Assembly: GCA_035582835.1 (NCBI GenBank) | Contig: JAYKAV010003433.1 | Coordinates: forward strand, 61,810 to 125,809 | Direction of reading: 5' to 3' | Source of the DNA: Phoebastria nigripes | Lineage: Eukaryota > Chordata > Aves > Procellariiformes > Diomedeidae | DNA: 64,000 bases | In this document: one piece after another, positions 35,120 through 47,491 of the stretch | Position numbering within the stretch: position 1 is the first letter of the stretch | Layout: each line of letters opens with the position of its first letter | Translations under genes and position numbers: made by a program | The notes under the pieces: model-generated | Database searches by the model: none | Told to the model about the DNA's origin: nothing | What the model saw: the letters and a program-made list of their open reading frames with translations, nothing else

Positions 35120-36094
35120 TCATAACAGTCTACTTTCCCCAAAGGAAAAAAGAAATTCTGGAGAGATTTTAAGTGATGTCTGAATTATGAAAGCATCTGA
35201 AGATGTGGAAGATCTGAGATCTGTGAGAAAGATGTGTGAGAAAGATCTGAGATGCAGCTATGTCATTCAGAGATCATCCATTCTGGGGAAGAAAAGAGAA
35301 GAAAGAAAGATATATCAATTGTCTTTGGCTCCCATTAGTCCTGTTTATGCTCTATCTTTCTAAACTTAACATCTCTAGATGAACTAAGTATTTTAGAAAA
35401 CATCAGTATGCATGTTTAAAATTTCTAGTGGCTAGAAATTTCTAGTTCAAGGTCTTACAGCTACCATGAGAACAAAAATTCTACTGTTAATAGAAATAAT
35501 GAATTTATACCAATATTCTGTAGCTGAAACATTAATACATTCATTTATCAGCTAATTACCCTTCTTCAGCCATAATGTTTTTCTTAATTCTGGTTAAGTG
35601 CCATAGAATATTTGATACATGAAAACCCACAAATGAGTAGTTTTATTCTATTCTGTAAAACAATAATTCTTTTAAAGGTGTAAGATACTTACAGATTATA
35701 AACTGACACTAGAGATTTTTAATTAAATGCATAAAATACATATTTACTCACCAGTTTCCTTGCATTTAAATTGCTTTTACAATTTTCTTAGAGAGCGNAT
35801 TCTGAAGGAAAATATCTTAATAGCATCACAGATCTTGCCTATATATCTCAGCTTCAGTTGTGAAAATCTAACATTTCTGAATTCCATGTTTTATTTATAA
35901 AAGCATGTGATATTAATTTACTGGGCTTTTTGAAAATGAATTGTCTTTATCAAATCATAAGGATTCAAAATACTTGAAAAGGTATCATCTTGAGAATTTG
36001 TCTTTTATGTCTTGTTGCCTAAAAATGTATAACTTACCCTAAAACTCTCGTGAGTGTTCTTAGTTCTTATCAAAATTAACAGCAGCTGTGGGCA
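35120..36094. other. Unique AT-rich DNA
   Basis: No gene or repeat family is recognised. A short purine-rich local repetition (TGTGAGAAAGAT twice) lies near 35221-35245. Confidence 0.5.
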
Positions 36095-36866
36095 GACTTA
36101 CAGACTTATAGACTATTTCGGCTGGAAGGGACCTACAACAATTATCTTGTCCAACTGCCTGACCACTTCAGGGCTGACCAAAAGTTAAAGCATGTTATTA
36201 AGGGCATTGTCCAAATGCCTCTTAAGCATTGATGGGCATGGGGCATCGACCACCTCTCTAGGAAGCCTGTTCCAGTGTTTGACCACCCTCTTGGTAAAGA
36301 AATGCTTCCTAATGTCCGGTCTAAACCTCCCCTGGCACAGCTTTGAACCATTCCCACATGTCCTGGCATGGGTACCAGGAAGAAGAGCTCAGCACCTCCC
36401 TCTCCACTTCCCCTCCTCGGGAAGCTGTAGAGAGCAATGAGGTCCCCCCTCAGCCTCCTTTTCTCCAAGCTAGACAAGCCCGAAGTCCTCAGCCGCTTCT
36501 CACAGGACATGCCTTCCAGCCCTTTCACCAGCTTTGTTGCCCTCCACTAGACGCATTCAAGGACCTTCTTAAATTGTGGGGCCCAGAACTGCACACTGAA
36601 TTCAAGGTGAGGCTGGACCAATGCTGAATACAGTGGGATAACCACCTCTCTTGAACAGCTGGTTATGCTGTGTTTGATGCACCCCAGGATGTGGTTTGCC
36701 CTCTTGGCTGCCAGGGCACACTGCTGACTCCTATTGAGCCTGCTGTCGACCAGCACCCCCAGACCCCTTTTTGCAGGGCTGCTCTCCAGCCACTCCTCTC
36801 CCAGTTTATACTTGTGCCTGGCGTTACTCCGTCCTAGGTACAGAAGGCATTTCGGATTCTCGTGTT
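36095..36866 (-). mobile_element. CR1 LINE on minus strand, 5'-truncated
   Basis: Read on -, the frame at 36547-36870 carries LGVLVDSRLNRSQQCALAAK and SALVQPHLEFSVQFWAPQ, the ORF2 C-terminal region. It then shifts frame to MSCEKRLRTSGLSSLEKRRL (36142-36528). On + the copy opens with the reverse complement of the CR1 tail (GGCTGGAAGGGACCTACAAC). A frameshift divides the ORF, so it is inactive. It is a different subfamily from the 32.8-kb copy, judged by the tail. Confidence 0.94.
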
Positions 36867-37165
36867 CCATTAAAATTATTTCAGATATTAAATTACTGAG
36901 ATTATTTTACAGCTGAACTTCTGAATCTGCTGGATATTAAACAATATAGCAAAATATGTCTTTAATGTCTTTTAATTATTTGTGAAGGAGGTGCTGAGTT
37001 TTCTCTTTCATTAAAATTATACTGATTTGACCTATACATGGTAGAAAAATCAGCTTGTGATAATATCACATCTTGTGTCTTGTTGATATTTGGTTATAAG
37101 TATTGAATCAAGGTATAATACAGGGAGGTTTTTTGTTTGTTTGTTTTTAATAAATAATGTACTGT
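36867..37165. other. Short AT-rich spacer
   Basis: No feature is recognised apart from a (GTTT)n stretch near 37130-37148. Confidence 0.5.
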
Positions 37166-37726
37166 TGTACTTGGTCTGGCTGGGATGGAGTTAATTTTCT
37201 TCATAGCAGCTCATACAGTGCTGTATTTTAGATTTGTGACCAAAACAATGCTTACAACACACTAATATTTTAGCTATTGCTGAACAGTGTTTGCACAGCA
37301 TCAAGGCCTTCTCTGTTTCCCACTCTGCCCCTCCAAGTGAATATATTGAGGGGTGCACAAGAGGTTGGGAGAGCACACAACCAGACAGATGACCTGAACT
37401 AACCAAAGAAATATTCCATGCCATATAATGCCATGCTCAGCAATAAAATGGAGAAGAAGGGGTTTAGGGATGTTAGCCATCTATTGCTCAGGAACTGGCT
37501 GGACATTGGTCTACCCATGGGAGGTGGAGAGTGATTGCCTTTGCATCACTTTTGTTTGGTTTTCTTTCTCTCTTCTTCCACTTCTCCTTTGCTTATTAAA
37601 CAATTTTTCTCTCAACTCACAAGTTTTCTTCCTTTTACTCTGCCTTTCCTCTTCTTCTGTCCCGCTGGGAGAAGTGAGCAAGCAGCTGTGTGGTGCTTAG
37701 CTGGCTACCGGGGTTAAACTCCTGCA
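37166..37726 (+). mobile_element. Degraded solo LTR of the proviral family
   Basis: Collinear with the LTRs at 19.9, 21.8 and 34.5 kb from TGTACTTGGTCTGGCTGGGA to GGGTTAAACTCCTGCA, but much more diverged. The CRE region is lost (ATAATGCC) and ATTAAA is kept at 37595-37600. No matching target duplication is visible (ACTGT on the left, TAAAG on the right), so the ends are approximate. It is an older insertion than the 34.5-kb solo LTR. Confidence 0.88.
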
Positions 37727-38779
37727 TAAAGAGGTTTAATAAATTCAGAAGGTTTTGGTCGTCTTTGTATGATTTTTTTTTTTTTTAATAATAACCTTTT
37801 AAAACAATTAAAAACACAGAAGTAATATTTAAAACTTTTTAGCTAACTGTTTACCTTATTTAAGCTACAGTCGTTGTAGTAGTGAATTTTGGTCTGTCAT
37901 ACTCTATTATATTCTGTCTCATGTGGTATTCTTCAATTACAGCCCCATGTGAAAGATTAAGCAAAACTTTGAAAGCAGAAAACAACAGAAAAGGTGGTGT
38001 GAGAAGAAAAATTTCAAAGCTAGAAGGAAAAAAAAATAGACACACATAGTATAAAGTTGTAGTTACAGCATGCTAAAAAGTCTATTTGATTCAGTAGGTG
38101 GATACTTAACCTGGATTGCAAAACTATAGCTATTTCCAGTTTAACCACAGGCTTTCAAAAGTTATTTCAACAGATTGTTAAAAATCTTTTTGGTTTAGCA
38201 TCCCCTAAAAAAAGTAGAGAAAACAAGCTTTCTCCCTTTTATAAAATAAATACTCTAGCTTTTGCAAGATAAACATCAGTGTATTCAGATGTATTCTGGA
38301 ACTGTATTAGAAATCTTATAAATCAATTAACTTCACTTAATAGAATAACTTATGCATATAGAAGACCATCTAGGAAAAAATATATACATATTTCAACCAA
38401 AATATAATTTTTTGCATTAGAAGTATTTAATAAAATACAATTATTTGCATTTTCTTTAGAAAATGTGCTATGATGTCGTTTGGCTGGCATTTCATCAACA
38501 ACTGAAAAATGGAATAAGAACTATCATATCATAAAATGTTTGTTTGTTTGTTANGGGAAAAGTCTCAAACCTAAAGGAAGCTAGTACTGGAAATTTTAAA
38601 GATTTTGGGGCTTTTTTGCTTCTTTTTCTATATATTGCTGTGTTTTCTTTTTAAAGATGTCAGGAGTCAAACTTAACTTGTTTCCTACTATAACTTCTAA
38701 TATAGAAATGTAAGAAATATAGGTACAGTTTCCTTACTGAAAATATGGTAGTGCTCCTTTCACTGGGAAGGCTTGAATA
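37727..38779. other. Unique AT-rich DNA
   Basis: No gene is seen. A (GTTT)n run lies near 38539-38552. Confidence 0.5.
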
Positions 38780-38848
38780 ATCATAGAATCATAGAATAGT
38801 TTGGGTTGGAAGGGACCTTTAAAGGTCATCTAGTCCAACCCCCCCCAA
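38780..38848 (-). mobile_element. Very short CR1 3'-end insertion (about 69 bp)
   Basis: On + it reads AATCATAGAATCATAGAATA, then GTTTGGGTTGGAAGGGACCT and TTAAAGGTCATCTAGTCCAA, the reverse complement of the CR1 3' tail including the 8-bp terminal repeats. It matches the tail of the 32.8-kb copy. Only the noncoding end was copied. Confidence 0.93.
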
Positions 38849-41800
38849 AAAATGTTAAAAAAAAAGAAAGAATGCCCAAAGAATGCTCTAGTGAGCAGGC
38901 AGGGACAAGGGAGAAGAGCAGAGTAAAAGGTGAAATCAGAGTCGTGTAAAGACTTGAATCCACAGCAAAATTATTTCACTGATTAGAATAATATAATCTA
39001 TTCAAAAGAGAGTTCTAATGCTGCAGTTACAAGGTAGGAAATATCAGTGTTACATATTATACCTCTATGCTTACATACAGTGTTTGATTGCAGACAGTAA
39101 TCTTTCTGCAAGATTCTTGCNTTGTAGGGAGACTATCTTTCCTTATGCAGGAAACTAGTCAAAGAACTAGACATAGCTGTTGTGGTCTGAGAACTATTTC
39201 AGAAACTTTGGTAAAGATAGACAAAACAAAAAATCTCCAGATATGCCAAACTGGAAAGCAGAATTAGATGGAGACTGTAGCAAGCCAGAATGGGTTTTTC
39301 AGATCTTCAGCAACTTGCTCACCAAGAAACAGTAAACAGAAGATAAAAATAACCCCAAAGAGAACAATTCAGTATTCCATCTAATATGATATCCCATGTC
39401 TGACCATGGTCAGTACCCCATACAGAAGAGGGAGATAGAACAAAAAAACCCTTTAAGGATAATTATAGATGAAACAATTGGTCCTAATTAGCTAATGTTT
39501 AACTTTCACTCTCATCCTTAAAAGCTTCTTTTTTTTTTTTTTTTTTAACCTAATCAAAACAATGTAAAATATGTTTCCCAAAAATTCTTGACAGCTTCAC
39601 TTAATTTTTCATATTGAAAAGGGCACATAAAGAAAATGCAAACCAGGTATTGCTTATATACTTGATGGAAAACATAGGGGATTTTTTATTTTTATATGAT
39701 TTCAGGAGATTTCATTATGCATTTAAAGATGATTAAAGCTGCAACTTGATAATCTCACGTATGTAGAATAATTGCTCACTAATGTTTAAGAACAGGAAAT
39801 GCAGAGAAATATCCTAGTGCTTTGAAAAGGACTGTGTACTGTATCTTTTAAATAAAGTAGAGATGATTGGAATGATGGATAGATACTGTTACATTATTTA
39901 GTGTTTGAGTATATGTGTTTATGTGTACTTCACAAACTGAAACCATCTCTATTTCACTCTGTGTGAATAATTTTGTATATAACACAAAGAGTTATTCAGT
40001 ACACTTTATGTACAGACTGTTACTGGTTTAGACAGATAGCAACTGTGTAATTCTGAATAAGTAATAAAAAAAAAAAAATTAGTTATATACAGGAATATTT
40101 GTTATGGATACAATTATTTTCCCACTGAAGAGTGCAAAGCCTCTGGGAGAGAATAGGACAGAATAGTTTGAAAACTGTGGGATGGGTATTATATTTTTAT
40201 TAAAAGTTTGAGGTTTTTTAGTGTTACTTATGTATAAGAAAATGTGATTTGAATTAATTTTGAAAATATTTTTCAAAAATGTTTTTCCTCAAATAAGAAG
40301 GCAGACCAATGTACTGTAAGATAATTAGTTTCTTCTATTTTTTTGAATAAATTTCAAGTGCAAGTTACTTTTACAACAATAAATTGAATTAAATTCATTA
40401 AAGTGCATTTAATGAGTGAACAAAAAGCCTGAAAAATAATTNAATTTCATGTAACATCTGATATAATAAAGTATGTTTATTGATTCCAGTTGCTAAGCTT
40501 TCTTGGGGCAAAAGGTGATAGAGATGTAGAAAGGGGAAAGAAAATATGTTGCAGGAATGAATTTGAAAAGTTTATGAATTCTAAAGGAGATGGAAAATTA
40601 AAACAACATTGAAGTGTGCTGAGTTGGCATACAGAAGGGAGTTTTATTATTAGTTTATCAATAATTATTCCTTCATTAATGGAACAGCAAATAATTTTAC
40701 TTGCACAATAAAAAGTCTAATAGGAATGAACTCCATTTTCTTCAACAATAATTCAGGTGTCTTATTGGGACAAGNTGTTCAGCCCTTGGCCTCACAGTTT
40801 ATTCACCTGGGAACCAATTATTGACTTCTAAAATGGAGCACCCTTCCAATAAATTTTAAATAATTCATTTCCTAATTTCATGTATATGCATCAAACTGAA
40901 TCAAGTATGATCATAAATTTTAATGAAAAGTGCAAGATTCTCTCCATAATAGTTCACCTCATAAAAATTACCAGGTTTCATTCTGCTTGCATTTGTTAGA
41001 CAGTAAAAAAAATTTCTTCAACAGTGTTAATCACGGGTCATTGATTTTTAAGCCTTTAATTCTTTTTAATTTTATTTTTATACACAGCAGAGGATGAGAA
41101 TGTTTATAAAATCCAGTATAAACATATTCATAAAGAGCATAAAGAAGAAGAGAAGGTGAGTNAGAATTCTGATAAACATTAATAAATCTTCATGTACATT
41201 ACAGCCCTCAGAAATGTTGACAATTATTCAGTGGCTGTGCATGAGTGCTTATGTATAATGCTGAAAGACTGTAATTATCAGTAAAATTTTGCATCCACTT
41301 CATCTCATTCCAANATGAATCATGACTGTCATAAATATTGTGTACACTAAAAATGGTCATTTGGTTAAAAACAACTTAGATTTCTTTTATGGGAAAAAAT
41401 ATTTAATGAACTCCCATCTAGCTATTTATTTAGTTCTTTCTTTCCTGCCCCTACACCATTTAAAAATTATCTGAAAACAGCTTTGGTGCAGTTCATTATA
41501 ACTACACACTCACTGCTGATCATTCAGATTCACTTAGTTTAAAATTATTTGTTGTATTGATGTAGAAAATGGAAAGATAAAATTTTCCGGGACTAGGAAA
41601 TTGTGCAGGTTTGTCATTCTAGACTCCTATTGTTACTCACAGGGAAGAGTGGTTTTGTGTTCACAGTAAGGAATGAGTAATGTTTTGCTTCAAAATGTGA
41701 TGGATTGATTAGACCCTTTTGTAAATCCTAGCATGCTGTAGAGAAACATTGCATGACGTTCATCTCACCGAACAGTAGATATCCCAAATGCAGAAGTCTC

Positions 41801-44800
41801 TCTGACCTTGTCAACATAGGCTCTTTTTCTAGTCAGTGGCGAGAAACAGGCACTTTTAGAGTGATATCCTTCTGACCTATTTTTTATACAGTAAATCACA
41901 GATAAGAAGATAATCCAGTAGGCGGAAAAGCTGCAGGTTTATTTTGTTTTCTGTTCTCAAATCTGTATGTAGGATGCATGATAACTGTTTTAGTCCAGAA
42001 ACTCTAATGTTAGATGTGGTTTTTTTTTTTTTTTTAGAAGATTAGAAAGGGTAATAGAATTTCTGATGGATCCATGCAGAAGTATGAAACTCGCTTGTTA
42101 CAGTCAGTAAGTGATCCCAAGTCCGTTGGCGTATATAAACCTAGGTGTTCAAGAGATTCAGTAATGAATGCATCAGGTTTCAAAGCTAGGGAAGATATGC
42201 AGTCAAGAAGACAGTAGAACAATAAAAGCATTCAGGTAAACAAATAGATTGTAAGCAATGTAAACAAATAGATGTAAGCAGTAAGACAAAATGATGTGAA
42301 AACTTCCAGAAGCTTCGTCATCAATCTAAAAAAAGTAGTAGTACAAACCAAGACAATTTTNAAATACCTAATGCCAAAATATATTAGTGTCAGCTGGAAA
42401 AGTGTTAATTTTAAACAAGGAAAGTCCTTGGTGCTCTAAGNTCTGTTGTAACTGTCACTGGACAGGCAGAGCTGGAGACATGGGCTCCCAAAGAGATGAT
42501 AGAGGGAAGGATTTAAAGAGTTTGTAATTACTTTGAAAATTAAGATTGAAAACAGAGGTCACAGAGGGACCTAAACAAACAGCTGGGACAAATACAAACA
42601 AGCAAAAAGGCAAACACAACAGACAGATGGTAAGAGGTACAAATGAAGAAAAAAGTTTCATATACTTATGTTTCAAGACCAGTGTTTGAAAGGCATATGG
42701 GAAGAATTCAGAACTATGCAACCAAAGGAAGATGGTTTGGGGAAAGCAGGCAGACTGGAGGGGTTAAAAATTGCACATATCTAAAATATATTCCTAGATG
42801 TATGATAGGAAAGNCCAGAAATAACATGTCTTGAGGTTAGGCTAACTGAATGGCATGTGGAAGATGACAGGACGTGGCAGTTAATAATGTGAGATGCTGA
42901 TGAAATCACCAACAGCGCCATGCTTGTGGCTGAGCTGCAGAGGGGGTTGAGGGGAATTACATGAAAAACAGACAAATGTCATAGACAGCTGAAGGTGATC
43001 GTTGAGAGATCTTTGCAGAGCNGAGGCCAGTAGTGTCCTTGGTAACTCCATTGGTAATACCATGAAAAGTAAAGATAACCTAGGTAATAGTAGCAGAAAT
43101 ACTAAACTTGGGAGCAGTGGAGAAAAAGTAATTAGGGGTGGGCTGTTTATTTGGAAGATGGTTGTGGATGAGAAAGGGAGGCACTAAGGCAGCAAAAAGA
43201 GAGTCAAGAAACAGAAAAAAGGATAATAAAGCATGCACACTAGCTGACCGGGGCTATTGAGGGCTGCCTGCAGGCCAGCCCTGTCTTTTATTCAACCATA
43301 AGCAAATGATATGTGCAAATGTCATGAACAAATGATGGTGAGGATGACATTCTTCTCACTTAACTCTGGCTATCATATTCACATCTGATGACAAGGTGAA
43401 TGACTCTCTGCCTGTGCCTGTCTCTTCCCTCTGCCAGGCTATAGGCACACTCTTCAGGTGACAGTTCAGTTTTTTAGATCCCTATTTTTTTGTGTGATTA
43501 AGAGAAATCAGAATGGCAAGAATGCTGTTAGGATGGAAAAAGCTGAGATACAAATTCATCTTATTTAAACCCACATAAGACATAAAACATGNGGTTACAA
43601 AATAAGGACTGGCAAGGTGGCAGGGTTAATTTGATATAATGGAACTCACAAAGAAAGAAAGGCTTTCAAGTACTGCTTAATAAAACCTTAAGGGACTATG
43701 AAATCTGCAGAGACTCCGTTCATTTTCCTCACCAGATTTATCTGGGGATAGAAGAAGAATTTTACCAATTAAAAGCCGATGCACCTTTTGGGTCTCATAA
43801 GGGGTTCCATATTAGTCAGTCTGAACTGTAATAAATTCTTCAAAGNCTCAGAAAAAGGTGGGAGTAGAAAAGAGCAGGGAAGGATCTTCAGAATCACTGG
43901 TGCTTATTGGCATGTGTGCTGGGAGTTTGCATTTTGATTTTAGGTATTAATGTTGCTGTTATTTGATCTCAGTCAGTCTACAGTCATAATTATTAGCAAA
44001 AATAAATGAAGAAAAGTACAAAGAGCTGGTATGTGGCAGGCTTTCCACATATAAAACAGTGAAAAACTTCATCTTGTCCATACAAACTTCAGTTATGTTA
44101 GTCTAATCGTTCAAGTTCTTTCATAATTCTTGATTTCCATTTTCTTTTAAACCTACAGTTTCAATGATAATTTGTAAAATGAAAAAAAAAAAAGAAAAAA
44201 ATATTCTACTACAAAAAGTAGAAAGGAGGTATTGATAATTATCAGAGGTTATCTTTTTTTTTAAACTCATTAAAAAGTCATAGAAATTAAAAAATAATTC
44301 ATGTTTTATGTTTGTTCACTTTGCATTTGTTGCTGGAAAGCAGCTTCATCAAAGTTTCCCATTTCATTTGTATATGATCTAATTCATCCAATATGGGAAA
44401 ATTCTAATTCTTTATTTTTAGTGCAATTATCTGTTACCTAAGATGAAGGATTTATGATACATTGAGTGAAACAGCAAGTTTTAAAAGAAGAAATATCTTT
44501 TAAAAATCAAATATATATGACAGTTTGATAAAGTGGAAAGGAAAGTTATGAAAACAAGGACATTTGAGACCTTTTTGCCTTTATTTTCCAAATGCTAAAG
44601 TATTTTTCCAGTCTAAAAATCATCCTTTGAAGAACACTTAAAGAATATTTGGGCATATTTGATGATCCATTCGTGAAAATTCATGAGTGCTTTTAAATAA
44701 ATTATCTGGAAGTGCAAATTATTACATTTGCAGCTGAAATATGTAAATTCAGGACACTGTGATGCCTCTAAGATTGATAATGATGTTGCTAGCTAATTAC

Positions 44801-46065
44801 AAAACCCAAGTCACTGTCTAAAAATTATAACTCTTTTTTTGACCTATTTTGGAGACTGGCTTTATCGTCTTTTAGTACTACAAAACTTAATTTTTTTTTT
44901 GTATTTTTTCTTAAGGATAGTAGTACGTGGGAATAGATTATTCCCATATTTCCTTCTTGGGCACAGCTTAAATACATTAAGAAGTTATTTTCTTGTGCTT
45001 CTGAACTTCTGAGCCAGAATCAGGAACACATACTTTTGGAGGCAAAAAGGCAATCTAGTCAGTCAAGAACAAATTCTGTAAGTATTGGAATTTAAATTCA
45101 GAAAGAGGATAAACTCAATGCTTCTGGTGATATGCCTACCAAGATAGATGAGACTCATGGTTTCTGATCTCCATCAATAACATCTTAAAACAGCAGATGC
45201 TTAATAGAGAAATAAGGAATGTTTTAGTTTCATTGCCATTGCCTCAAAGCTGCTTTCTTTTCTAATTACTTACCAATAGCAAGTAGCTAAATTTCCATGT
45301 ATCTTGCTTCTTTACAGTGATAAACTATCTCAGGGGCTGCAACGTGCAATCCAATGCCCAGAAGGTNGGTATGTTGATCGGGCTTTCTTTTCTGAAATGA
45401 ATGTGAATGCATGGATCCTTATATTTTGATAAAAAAGAAATCACTAAGGTAATGAACCACTGATACAATCGTCTCTTCATTTGATGCAATCAATCCATTC
45501 CAGAAAGAACTGCATCTTTTTAATACAAGCACAGAAAATTGAACACCTTTTGGGCATAACTATATTATATTAATGCACCTCATCAAAGTTCAAAGACAAT
45601 AAAGCAAGACAAGGCTATACAAGCNGGGGACAGGACCTGGATTTTATGGCCCAGACCAATAAAGTCAATGGAGCAATGCCTATTTATATCTGTGGATAGC
45701 CTGTCCCAAAGCCTACATTAAAGTCATAGTTTTATTACCTCTAACAAACTCTAATTTATCTATTTTTCTCAATTAATTGTGATATGTGAAATTTAAAATA
45801 TATGTATTTTACTAATAAATTGTGATATGTACAGTACGCATTTTAAGGGACATATTTGATGAGACAAGAATGTTCAGAATAATAAACATGGAACAACAGA
45901 GAAATAACTGAAAATCTTTGGGGATCCAAGTATATATGAGAAAACCATATAGAAGGCTTTTGCCATTAATTAAGCCAGTCAAACAGCACAAACTACAACA
46001 GAACAACATCTTCNGTTGTTTTACATATAATTTAATAAAGGCTGTAAGGATATGTAGAAGGAAAG
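38849..46065. other. Unique AT-rich DNA, no gene seen
   Basis: No interspersed repeat is recognised and no open frame exceeds 88 codons. It contains T18 at 39529-39546, T16 at 42020-42035 and a 24-bp tandem duplication at 42236-42282. Two splice-bounded open segments lie at 41088-41155 and 45318-45364/45368, described in the findings as weak exon candidates. Confidence 0.45.
42236..42282. repeat. ~24-bp tandem duplication
   Basis: GTAAACAAATAGATTGTAAG occurs at 42236 and, with one T deleted, again at 42260. The two units are adjacent. Confidence 0.8.
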
Positions 46066-46654
46066 TGTCTGCTCCTCTAAGGGTATCTGGTCAAAGGAGC
46101 CACAAACCAGAACATGCAGAGACAGACCTGACCAACAAATGATAAGGGAGGTCATGATAAGAACAAACCTGGTGAGCTGCACTAATTGGTAAGTATATGT
46201 GGAGTGTGAAAATGNTTNTTTTTTTCAGTTGGAATGACAAGGGAGGGAGACAAACATACAGACATAAAACCTGGCCAATTAACATTAACAAAGACAGTAA
46301 CCAGAAACAAACCTGGTCAGTCACACCAATTGATGAGCAATCAAGAAACTGCAGGCAAACGGGGACTTTGCAATGGATGAGAATGCAAACCTGAGGGTCC
46401 AGGATGTTGTAGGGGAGTGTGCCAACTAATGAGACAATGTGCAGGGGAAGGGGGAGCAGGGACAAACAGAGGAGTAGACAGAAAAGGGTATGAAACAGGG
46501 TTGATGGCATGTTAATTGGAGCTGGTCACTATGCTTGTCTGGCTGAGCCCTGTACCTGATCGCCACAGTCTGTCCTGTTTTCTTACAGCTTCTCATTAAA
46601 TCTTTTCTTAACTCTGTGTCTGCGTAATCTCGTTCTCTATCCCGTGTGTGTGAG

Positions 46655-46825
46655 TGCTGCAGGGACTCAGTGCCAGCTGCTGGGGGGACTGGCGNGAGGG
46701 GACTGGGTGCCAGCTCCTGGAGTCAGACTGGGGGGGTGGGTGCCCCTGGACTGGAGCCAGTGGGGTCTCAGCATCAGCTACTGGAGCCAGTGGGGGTCTT
46801 CAACNTCCAGCCACTGGGGCAGGAA
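46655..46825 (+). repeat. Degenerate G-rich tandem repeats
   Basis: Repeated blocks of CAGCT(A/C)CTGG, GAGCCAGTGGGG and GGGGACTGGGTGCC, with several G-runs of three to seven bases. It could form G-quadruplexes; that is inference. Confidence 0.65.
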
Positions 46826-47427
46826 TGGTGTGTGTTCCCAAAACCAGCTACTGGGCGGACCGGGGTGATTGAGGTGAGTAAGGGGCTCAGTGCGGGCAGC
46901 TGGAGCGAGACCTTAGGTCACAGCCCGTGTGCCTGGTGCCGGCTGATGGGGGCAAGTGTCCGTGTCTCCCCCAAACTGGGTGTGCGTGGGGTGTGCATGT
47001 GTATTCACTGGCAAACTCCAAGCTGGACCAGACGGTGAGTAGGGGGCCTCAGGACTGGGCAGGGTTATCAGGCAGGCAGAGGATCTGTGCTGGTAGCTGG
47101 GGGGACCTGCAAGCGTGGGGTGCCTGTGGGACAAGTGTGTGAGTGCTGCGTGTTTGCAGCGAGCACCCAGCTGCCGAGTCGGGGACCCGTGGGTAGGAGG
47201 GGCCAGGATCTGGGCAGGGGTGCTGGGCGGACAGAGGGGCCATGACAGTGCTCCGGGGATCCTCAAATGTGCGTGTGCCTGTGAACCTGGAGAGTGTGGT
47301 GTGTGTGCTGCACTAGTGACCTCCTGNCTCCGCCAGCCCAAGAGGAGGAGGGGACGTGGCTGTCTGGGCTTGTGCCTCATGTGAGTCCTGTATGTGGGTG
47401 CTGTTGAAGGCAGCGCCTTGTCTGTGG

Positions 47428-47489
47428 CCATCTGTGTGACCGTCTGTGTCTGTGTCCTCTGTGTGTGTCTGTGTGCGCGTGTGTGTGAA
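47428..47489 (+). repeat. TG-rich low-complexity stretch
   Basis: Repeated TGTGTCTGTG-type sequence ending in GCGCGTGTGTGTG, at the right end of the GC-rich element. Confidence 0.9.
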
Positions 47490-47491
47490 CA

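Larger units (their letters stand above)
46066..47491 (+). mobile_element. Probable LTR-derived GC-rich element
   Basis: The GC content changes sharply from the AT-rich flanks. The left half (46066-46560) has repeated AACAAACCTGGT-CA/GAGC segments. In the middle ATTAAA (about 46596) precedes CTCTGTGTCTGCGTAATCTC, resembling an R/U5 polyadenylation region. The right half is G-rich, with degenerate repeats of CTGGAGCCAGTGGGG and two strong splice-donor-like sites (GAGGTGAGTAAGG near 46870, CGGTGAGTAGG near 47034), ending in a TG-rich stretch. The start (TGTCTGCTCC) and end (GAACA) are guesses; no target duplication is seen. The reading frames up to 205 codons in it are shadows of base composition. 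Confidence 0.45.

Noticed and set aside
35786..35834. Minus-strand segment between TTTTCCTTCAG and GTGAGT near 35750
   Set aside because: The splice-like sites are good, but all three frames contain stops and one base is N; at most a noncoding exon, with no support.
37161..37731. Target duplication for the 37.2-kb LTR
   Set aside because: ACTGT and TAAAG do not match; the ends are too diverged to define.
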